11,808 bases of DNA. Source: Verrucomicrobiota bacterium (lineage in GTDB: Bacteria > Verrucomicrobiota > Verrucomicrobiia > Opitutales > Opitutaceae). The stretch spans positions 1 to 11,808 of the forward strand of contig JAEWIY010000212.1 of assembly GCA_023386835.1 (NCBI GenBank). The letters are read 5' to 3'. Positions within the stretch are counted from its first letter, which is position 1. Each line of letters opens with the position of its first letter. Positions 6,677 to 11,808 of this stretch are shown piece after piece. A program made the position numbers and the translations under genes. Under the pieces are notes generated by a model. That model ran no database searches. It saw only the letters and a program-made list of their open reading frames with translations, and had not been told where the DNA came from.

Positions 6677-8956
6677 TCAGGGATTCGCGGGAGTGGGACG
6701 GGCCAGCGCGGCCAATTGCCGGTAAAGTTCCGGATCCTGGGTGCGCAGGTCTTTCATCCCGCGCAGCTGGCTCACCGAAACCCAGGGGAGCCAGAATTGG
6801 TGACGGCCAACGCCGCGCGGCAGGCTGAAACAGAAGTGTTCCTGCTGCCATCCCGGGCCACGTAGTCCAAGCGGCCGGTCCGGCAGCTCGATCATGGCCT
6901 TGGTGTTGTGCAGGAGGATCGCAGCGACCTCAAGGTAGTGCTTGTCGCCGGTCAGCCGATACAACTTGGCGAAGCTGGCGACATCGAACGCCATGTAGGC
7001 GTCGACGAGCGAGTGGCCGGTGGCGATGAGCTGGAGGCCGGTGGTGGGCACGCCGCGCTTCCACTGGAGCTGGTCGGCGGGCGAATCCTCCGGCATCGGC
7101 ACGTTCCAGATGTACATCCAGGTCTCGGCCATGGCCGCGGCAGCCTGCGCGCGTTCGAGCCAGCGCGGCTCCCTGGTGATGTCGTGGAGCGCGAGATACC
7201 CTTCGAGCGAGATCGTCGCCGCCTCCTTGTCGATCACGTCGGGGTTGTCGATCGTGCCGCCGACGAAGCGACCGGCGTTCTGGCCCTGATTCCAGGCGAA
7301 GTCGGCGGTGCGAACGGCGACGTCGAGGTACTTCCTCTCGCCCGTGATGCGGTAAAGCTGGGCATAGAACGGAACGACCATGAAGGAGCCCGTCGGGGAA
7401 TCGGAGACGACCTCCGCGGTGCGCGGCATCCAGGAGCGGATAAAGCCGCCCTCGCGATTTTCCTTCGTGAGCAGCCAGTCGGCAAATTGGCGCACCCAGA
7501 CGATCCAGTTGGCGTGCGTGCGGCCGGCGCGTTGCTCGTCCTCGTAGGAGCGCATCAGCGATTTCAAGTCGTCGGTGAAGCAACGCAGAAAAAGCGGGTG
7601 CTCGGTTTTGTACCCCCCTTGGGAGGTGGCGTATTCGCCGCTTTTGTGGAAGAAGCCCTCCCCGGCGGGCGGCGCCAGCGGAATGCGGAGGAACGAGTCG
7701 ATCGATTTCTCTGCTTTGCGACGCAGCTCGGCTCCGCGCGGCGTCGCGTCGCGCGTCGATTCGGCGAGCATCATTTCGGCGGAGCCGAGCGCGTAGCCGA
7801 TGAAACCCATGATGGATTTCGTGATCTCGCGTTCTTTCTGTCCGGGAATCGCCGAGCTGATAATCTGCGTGCCGGCCCGGTTCTCAACTTCGAGCGTGTT
7901 CTCCGCGATCACGTCCACCACATGACGCCACACCGCATCGAGGTTCTGCGGATTGACCTTCGGCTCGAGGGTCGTCCAGGCCCAGCGCCACGAGTGAGCA
8001 ATGAACTCGTTGAAATCTTTCGCGTGGCCAAACTGGAATGACACCTCGTACCGATGCGTGAACCCGTGCTGGGTGGGATGATACCGCCGGCGCCAGGCGG
8101 CGTGGGCGGTGGCATGCTCGCTGGATTTGCGCCCGTAGCTGATTTGGCCTTCCGAGCCCGGGAAGAGGTAGCCGACTTGGAGGCTATCCTTGTCCTCCTG
8201 CGCGCCGATCGCGCCGAACTGGAACCGAGCATCGGCGCGGGACGCGTGTGAGAAGTCGTTGCCTTCCTCGTGCGTGGTGGCGCCGTTGGGCGCGGAGTTG
8301 AGGACGGAGAGGGTGGAGCCGTCGGCAAAGCGCGCGCTCATGAGCGGCGCGGGCATGCGATCCTCGCGAATCCAGACGGCATAGTCGCCAGGTTGGTAGT
8401 AATTGCCGGCCCCGTGGGAGTTGTCGCGCAGGTGGGCAAAGTTGCCGTAGATCATGCCCGGGGAGAACCACTCGACGTCCTGCCAGGTTTTCGGCTGGTG
8501 GGGCTCCATCGTGATCGACGAACGAAAGCCGCCGTCGAACGTCCCGCTCACCTTGACCTCACGGTTGAGACGCAGCGTTGAGCCATGGACCGTCCATCGA
8601 TCTTCGAAGGAGAAGCGGAGTCCGGGAGAGGCTTCGACAACGCCCCATCCAACCCATCCGCCCTCCTGCGACACGACGCTGTCGTAGCCGCGGTGAAAGG
8701 ACGTGTAGGTTTCCGCCGTCTGGTCCCAGAGTTCGATCTGGAGCGGAGCCGATTGTCGGACGCTGGCCAGACCCTGGCCTTCGATGACCAAGCCCCAGCC
8801 GCCATTGATCTCTTCTTTGGTCAGCGCAACAGGCTGCCGCTGGGGATCGGACGAGTGGTGAGTGCCGTTCGCTTCGGAAGCGTGAACGCAGAGCGTTATT
8901 CCGAAGCAGCCGACAGCGAGGAGTATCTTAAGAAAACAGGTTCTGGAAACAGGCAT
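6677..8956 (-). CDS. Secreted two-domain protein, putative carbohydrate-active enzyme with alpha/alpha-hairpin C-terminal domain
   Basis: A 759-aa exported protein not matched to a named family. The start at 8956 is chosen for its signal peptide (MPVSRTCFLKILLAVGCFGI, cleavage probably after VHA at 24-26); Cys17 in LAVGC gives a weak alternative lipobox. The open frame continues to 9268, but that stretch has no export signal and contains a 16-bp repeat. Residues about 45-310 look like a beta-sandwich (alternating strands, many Trp, Gly and Tyr). Residues about 335-735 look like an alpha/alpha toroid: hairpins recur at YAQLYRITGERKYLDVAVRT (531-550), LALHDITREPRWLERAQAAA (588-607) and FAKLYRLTGDKHYLEVAAIL (662-681). 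A beta-sandwich followed by a six-hairpin domain occurs in several glycosidase, phosphorylase and lyase families. Catalytic residues cannot be assigned. As first gene of the cluster, 32 nt before the TonB receptor, it probably prepares the receptor's ligand. Confidence 0.8.
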   Translation of the reverse strand: MPVSRTCFLKILLAVGCFGITLCVHASEANGTHHSSDPQRQPVALTKEEINGGWGLVIEGQGLASVRQSAPLQIELWDQTAETYTSFHRGYDSVVSQEGGWVGWGVVEASPGLRFSFEDRWTVHGSTLRLNREVKVSGTFDGGFRSSITMEPHQPKTWQDVEWFSPGMIYGNFAHLRDNSHGAGNYYQPGDYAVWIREDRMPAPLMSARFADGSTLSVLNSAPNGATTHEEGNDFSHASRADARFQFGAIGAQEDKDSLQVGYLFPGSEGQISYGRKSSEHATAHAAWRRRYHPTQHGFTHRYEVSFQFGHAKDFNEFIAHSWRWAWTTLEPKVNPQNLDAVWRHVVDVIAENTLEVENRAGTQIISSAIPGQKEREITKSIMGFIGYALGSAEMMLAESTRDATPRGAELRRKAEKSIDSFLRIPLAPPAGEGFFHKSGEYATSQGGYKTEHPLFLRCFTDDLKSLMRSYEDEQRAGRTHANWIVWVRQFADWLLTKENREGGFIRSWMPRTAEVVSDSPTGSFMVVPFYAQLYRITGERKYLDVAVRTADFAWNQGQNAGRFVGGTIDNPDVIDKEAATISLEGYLALHDITREPRWLERAQAAAAMAETWMYIWNVPMPEDSPADQLQWKRGVPTTGLQLIATGHSLVDAYMAFDVASFAKLYRLTGDKHYLEVAAILLHNTKAMIELPDRPLGLRGPGWQQEHFCFSLPRGVGRHQFWLPWVSVSQLRGMKDLRTQDPELYRQLAALARPTPANP

Positions 8957-8970
8957 GATCGCAAAGCGGT

Positions 8971-9042
8971 GGCGGAGGCAACCGTGGGCGGAGGCGACAG
9001 TGGGTGGGGGCGGCCGTGGGTGGATGCGGCCGTGGGCGGAGA
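8971..9042. repeat. 16-bp tandem repeat, four and a half copies, in the leader of the 759-aa gene
   Basis: Units are GGCGGAGGCAACCGTG (8971-8986), GGCGGAGGCGACAGTG (8987-9002), GGTGGGGGCGGCCGTG (9003-9018), GGTGGATGCGGCCGTG (9019-9034) and a partial fifth, GGCGGAGA (9035-9042). The array ends 14 nt before the start codon of the minus-strand gene, so its C-rich complement would lie in that mRNA leader. The unit length is not a multiple of 3, which argues against a coding role. Confidence 0.85.
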
Positions 9043-9048
9043 GCGCTA

Positions 9049-9071
9049 AACGACGTATATATCGCGTCGTT
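9049..9071. promoter_or_regulatory. Inverted repeat, candidate operator upstream of the minus-strand cluster
   Basis: AACGACG (9049-9055) and CGTCGTT (9065-9071) are perfect inverted 7-bp arms around an AT-rich 9-nt spacer TATATATCG. It lies about 95 nt upstream of the start at 8956. The TATATA in the spacer could serve as a -10 element in either direction, so a bound regulator could block initiation. No regulator in this window is known to use it. Confidence 0.4.
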
Positions 9072-9438
9072 GGCACACCTAATTGCTTAATGATTCTGAC
9101 CGAAATGTTGCTTCTCATGTGCTTGGCGGCGGCCGGTGGAAGAGTGAAGGAGACGGTGCAAATCGCGCTCAGATACGTGGGAGCGCGGGGCGAGGGCGAG
9201 CGTGAAGCACCTCCGAAATGAACCAGTGAGCCAGGCGCCGTTTCGGATCCCCGCATGCGTCCCGGCACACCGCGATTTCAGGGGAATCCTTCGCGTCGCG
9301 TCTGGTCTGGGGTTTGCGCCGGACGTGGCAGCGCCTGCCGGGAGGGAATACTTAACGATTATCGCGCCGTCAGGACGAATCGCATCGAGGCGAGCACGTT
9401 AGGTGTGCGCCGTCAGAAGGGTAGAGGGTGCACGCGTC

Positions 9439-9465
9439 TTGTGGCGTCTTCTACTCAGGTATAAA
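9439..9465 (+). promoter_or_regulatory. Weak promoter-like boxes upstream of the GH43-like gene
   Basis: TATAAA (9460-9465) is a fair -10 box. The preceding TTGTGG (9439-9444) is a poor -35 at a short 15-bp spacing. If used, the leader would be about 190 nt. This is pattern matching only. Confidence 0.2.
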
Positions 9466-9578
9466 CGACAAGTTTTGCCCCACATTCGTGAAGCAATTTC
9501 GGATGACATGTCGGCGGGCCGGTCTAAACAGCCTCCAGCGCGCGCGCCCCCCCCACCGCCCCGCGAACGTGCCATCCT

Positions 9579-9593
9579 CGTCGTTCGACGACG
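9579..9593. promoter_or_regulatory. Palindrome, candidate operator upstream of the GH43-like gene
   Basis: CGTCGT-TCG-ACGACG is a perfect palindrome with 6-bp arms and a 3-nt centre, 66 nt before the start at 9660. The arms are the same half-site (ACGACG/CGTCGT) as in the inverted repeat at 9049-9071, in the opposite order. It could be an operator or a hairpin in the leader. Confidence 0.3.
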
Positions 9594-9644
9594 GCAGCGC
9601 GCTAACGACTCTCCTCGAACGATCCGCCACCGTCTCTCGCCGAC

Positions 9645-9650
9645 TTATAT
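9645..9650 (+). promoter_or_regulatory. Possible -10 box for a near-leaderless transcript
   Basis: TTATAT ends 9 nt before the ATG at 9660, the spacing expected if transcription begins at or within a few bases of the start codon. No good -35 box lies 17 bp upstream, and no Shine-Dalgarno exists between it and the ATG. The call is tentative. Confidence 0.25.
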
Positions 9651-9659
9651 CGTCCTGTC

Positions 9660-11705
9660 ATGTCGCTCAAATTCGCATCCGTTTTGTTCGCGCTCCTGTG
9701 TGCTCTTTCTGTGCCCGTTTTTTCCCGCTCGGGAGAATCTCCGACGAGCATCGTCTTTGTTGGCGACGCAGAGCGCGCGGTAGGATCAAGCGAATTGCTC
9801 TCGGCTTATGCGCAACTCGGCCAGACCGGTGGCGCGATTGTTGTTCGCGGCGAGGTGCGTCTTCACGGTGACTTCGTCGCTCCCGCCCACGCTGCGCCGG
9901 TGACAATCACGAGCCGCGACGAAGGAAGAGAGGATCAGCTCCTGCGGGGTGCGAGGCTGGTTCTTGGCGGCGACTACACGATCAACGGTCCGACGACGTT
10001 TGCGACGATCGACATCGCTCCGTCGGCTAGAGCCAGTCGGATCTATTGCAACGGGTTTCCCGTTGTCTTCGGGGAAGGCGTGTCCTGCGAGGCACCGGAA
10101 GGGGGGCGGCTTCCCTCCATTGTTGGCGCCGCCCCTCAAAAAGGCGGTCGCACCGGTGCAGACGTCACCATCCAAAGCGGACACTGGGATCTCGTCGTAG
10201 GCGGAACGTTGGCGAAGGCGGAGCCGACGAGCGGCGACCTGCGCCTGACGATCCACGGCGGCCGATTTGACGGGATCGTCGGCGCCGTCGGTTTCGGGCG
10301 ACATGCTGGTGATGCGATGCTCACAATGAACGACGGCTCTTTCTATGGCGGAATTGTCACGCTCGGAAATGATGCCGCCGCAGTGCGTGGGAACATCCAC
10401 ATCACGGTCAACGGGGGCATTTATCACAACGTCATTGCTGCTTCCCAGAGTCAGGCAGCTGAATTTTATGGCACCTATAATCTGACGGTAAATGACGGTG
10501 TGTTTACTTCGCTTACCGGCATCCTTGGCGCGAGCGGGCTACCAGGCACCTCGACTTCCGTGCTGACCGCGGCACCGGCGCTCTTGGACCAGAAGAACAC
10601 AGGCGCGCTGACTTTTAACAATCCCCTCATCAAGGGCGCCGATCCGTGGGTCTTTATGCACGACGGATTTTATTACGCAATCTCGACCGGCTACGACCGA
10701 CTGGTCGGCCGCAAGGTCGCAAATCTGGGCGATTTGCCTCACGCCACCGCGGTGCCGTTTTTCGCGCCGGTCGCGGGACAGCCCTACTCGCGTCACCTCT
10801 GGTCGCCGAAGATTTATCATTTCGACTCGAATGAGGTTGGCCCAGAGCACACGGGCTTCTACCTCTATTTCACCGCCAACGATGGCTCTGGACGCTCCGC
10901 TCTGGACCACCGCTTGTTCGTGCTGCGCTCGTTGACCGATGATCCGATCGGCCCGTATGGCTCGCCGCTGGAGGGTGAACGCGACATCCCGACGCGCGTG
11001 ACCAGCGCCAATGGGCAGATTTTCAATGACGAGTGGGTGGCTGGCCCGAAGGTGCTAAATTATAAAGGGAAGCAGTATCTGATCTGGGTCGGCCGCGTCG
11101 GTGGCCCGGAATCGAAGAACGTCGGCGATCACTGGCAGTGTCTCTACATCGATGAATTGATTAATCCGTGGACTGTCGCGGGGCGCGCCGCGATGATCTG
11201 CCGTCCGACCCTCGCTTGGGAAAAGCACGGTGCCGGCATGACCGGCTCAGGCGATCAGCGGCGCATGCTGCCTGAGGTGGTTGAAGGCGGCACTCCGGTC
11301 CTGACGGAGGATGGCACCCTCTACCTGTTGTATGCCGGCAGCGGCTACTGGACTCCGTATTATGCCATCGGGTTGATGAAACTCGTTGGCAGCGACCCGA
11401 TGAATCCCGCTCACTGGCAAAAGTCACCGGAGCCGATTTTCAAGGCATCGGAGGAGGTCGTCGGTTCGGCCAACGCCTGTTATGTATCTTCGCCGACCGG
11501 CAAGTCCCATTGGGCGATCTATCACGCCTATGTCGGACAAAAAACCAAGGGCGTCCCGCGGCAACTGTTTGCCGAGCCCTACCTCGCAGACCGCCATGGG
11601 ATGTCGATTGGCCGGGGCACACCTGCGTCGCTGGGCGCTCCGATGACCATCGAAGCCAACCCGATGCCGTTAAGGAAAAAGATCAGCGGCTTCTCGACGC
11701 CATGA
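9660..11705 (+). CDS. Secreted beta-solenoid / GH43-like five-bladed propeller fusion
   Basis: A 681-aa exported protein; the ATG at 9660 opens a signal peptide (MSLKFASVLFALLCALSVPV, cleavage near 22-25). Residues about 166-291 hold five repeats of about 26 aa with the pattern T-x-x-x-G-x-(F/W/Y), starting near 167, 192, 217, 244 and 271, which suggests a beta-solenoid. Residues about 318-665 are GH43-like: ADPW (327-330) with the catalytic-base Asp328, LWSPKIYHF (380-388, compare WAPEI), VVEGGTPVL (540-548) with the likely general acid Glu542, NPAHWQKSPEPIF (582-594), and AIYHAYVG (619-626). The segment order matches exo-arabinofuranosidase-like GH43 proteins. The place of the pKa-modulating Asp appears to hold Gly462 (EWVAGPKVL), and the usual GPGHN motif reads GSANA (602-606), so activity or specificity may be altered. 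It probably acts on arabinose- or xylose-containing glycans, but this is uncertain. It is transcribed divergently from the receptor cluster. Confidence 0.88.
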   Translation: MSLKFASVLFALLCALSVPVFSRSGESPTSIVFVGDAERAVGSSELLSAYAQLGQTGGAIVVRGEVRLHGDFVAPAHAAPVTITSRDEGREDQLLRGARLVLGGDYTINGPTTFATIDIAPSARASRIYCNGFPVVFGEGVSCEAPEGGRLPSIVGAAPQKGGRTGADVTIQSGHWDLVVGGTLAKAEPTSGDLRLTIHGGRFDGIVGAVGFGRHAGDAMLTMNDGSFYGGIVTLGNDAAAVRGNIHITVNGGIYHNVIAASQSQAAEFYGTYNLTVNDGVFTSLTGILGASGLPGTSTSVLTAAPALLDQKNTGALTFNNPLIKGADPWVFMHDGFYYAISTGYDRLVGRKVANLGDLPHATAVPFFAPVAGQPYSRHLWSPKIYHFDSNEVGPEHTGFYLYFTANDGSGRSALDHRLFVLRSLTDDPIGPYGSPLEGERDIPTRVTSANGQIFNDEWVAGPKVLNYKGKQYLIWVGRVGGPESKNVGDHWQCLYIDELINPWTVAGRAAMICRPTLAWEKHGAGMTGSGDQRRMLPEVVEGGTPVLTEDGTLYLLYAGSGYWTPYYAIGLMKLVGSDPMNPAHWQKSPEPIFKASEEVVGSANACYVSSPTGKSHWAIYHAYVGQKTKGVPRQLFAEPYLADRHGMSIGRGTPASLGAPMTIEANPMPLRKKISGFSTP

Positions 11706-11808
11706 GCTCCCGAGCCCTTCAAGTGACACCTGGAAAGCCATCCGTTGCGGGAGCCGTTTTGGAAAGCGGAGCCTCGGCCCCGGTTTCGACGTGCCGCCTC
11801 GGCGGCAC
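11702..11808 (+). CDS. Possible start of a downstream ORF overlapping the GH43-like stop (doubtful)
   Basis: An ATG at 11702 overlaps the GH43-like stop as ATGA and its frame stays open for 35 codons to the window edge (MSSRALQVTPGKPSVAGAVL and onward). The overlap would suit translational coupling. However, there is no Shine-Dalgarno, no recognisable domain or signal peptide, and the frame runs through the hairpin at 11791-11808. In GC-rich DNA such a short open frame is expected by chance. Confidence 0.15.
   Translation, partial: MSSRALQVTPGKPSVAGAVLESGASAPVSTCRLGG
11791..11808. repeat. Perfect GC-rich hairpin at the window edge, terminator stem or REP-like element
   Basis: GTGCCGCC (11791-11798) and GGCGGCAC (11801-11808) are perfect complements around TC; in practice this is a 7-bp stem with a 4-nt loop. 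The core GCCTCGGC also occurs 25 bp earlier (11771-11778). It lies 85 nt after the GH43-like stop. Whether a T-tract follows is hidden by the window end, so terminator and dispersed palindromic repeat are both possible. Confidence 0.45.

Larger units (their letters stand above)
8957..9659. other. Divergent intergenic region with no gene
   Basis: About 700 nt separate the divergent starts at 8956 (minus) and 9660 (plus). I see no supported gene: the open frames here are GC-driven, without family motifs or a start signal. The region holds a 16-bp tandem repeat (8971-9042), the inverted repeat at 9049-9071, a 10-bp sequence occurring in opposite orientations (GCACACCTAA at 9073-9082 and TTAGGTGTGC at 9399-9408), a C8 run (9547-9554), the palindrome at 9579-9593, and weak promoter-like boxes. 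The promoters and regulator sites of both divergent transcripts must lie here. Confidence 0.7.

Noticed and set aside
6645..6851. Longer start for the TonB receptor at 6851
   Set aside because: It would overlap the preceding gene by about 175 nt in another frame and bury the signal peptide that starts at 6644.
6908..8041. Long plus-strand open frame (377 codons) opposite the 759-aa gene
   Set aside because: It is an antisense shadow in GC-rich DNA with no recognisable domain; the minus-strand frame has a signal peptide and repeated alpha-hairpins.
9071..9086. Sigma-54-like sequence TGGCAC followed by TTGC on the plus strand
   Set aside because: The spacing is 6 nt instead of the required 5, so the GG and GC doublets are off by one, and the nearest plus-strand gene starts more than 550 nt downstream.
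8957..9268. N-terminal extension of the 759-aa protein up to 9268
   Set aside because: The extension is Arg/Pro-rich with no export signal, contains the 16-bp repeat, and a proper signal peptide starts at 8956.
9547..9554. C8 run as a phase-variation tract
   Set aside because: It is short, lies outside any coding frame and is not placed between promoter boxes, so there is no mechanism to support it.

Overview
The window looks like a chromosomal carbohydrate- or small-molecule-utilisation locus from a GC-rich Gram-negative bacterium. The most likely source is a member of the Verrucomicrobiota close to Opitutaceae. This is inferred from three things: a TonB-dependent receptor with an N-terminal carboxypeptidase-regulatory-like domain, the absence of any SusD partner, and secreted CAZyme-type proteins next to a spinster-like MFS transporter. 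No rRNA, tRNA, CRISPR array, transposase or integrase was seen, so taxonomy rests on gene content only.

Layout. The left edge (1-1675, plus strand) holds the 3' part of an amidohydrolase-2 family gene, followed 28 nt later by an AraC-type regulator; they are probably co-transcribed. A bidirectional intrinsic terminator (about 1699-1728) separates them from a convergent four-gene minus-strand cluster. In transcription order that cluster is: a secreted 759-aa protein with a predicted N-terminal beta-domain and C-terminal alpha/alpha-hairpin domain (8956-6677), a 993-aa TonB-dependent outer-membrane receptor (6644-3663), a 437-aa MFS permease (3565-2252), and a 147-aa secreted small alpha/beta protein (2192-1749). 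Spacings are 32, 97 and 59 nt with no terminator of the usual type between them. A strong hairpin without a U-tract lies between receptor and permease.

A roughly 700-nt divergent intergenic region (8957-9659) carries a 16-bp tandem repeat immediately upstream of the 759-aa gene, and several short inverted repeats that could be operators. It is followed on the plus strand by a 681-aa secreted protein (9660-11705) that fuses five beta-solenoid-like repeats to a GH43-like beta-propeller with unusual residues at two conserved positions. The last 100 nt hold a perfect hairpin that runs to the window edge.

Working model (inference). The GH43-like protein and the 759-aa protein act on a polymer or glycoside outside the cell or in the periplasm. 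The TonB receptor imports the product across the outer membrane and the MFS permease moves it across the inner membrane. The AraC regulator and amidohydrolase may belong to the same catabolic unit or only be neighbours. The substrate cannot be told from the sequence. Five of the six visible starts lack a Shine-Dalgarno sequence and most of these have pyrimidine-rich leaders; only the araC gene has a clear one.
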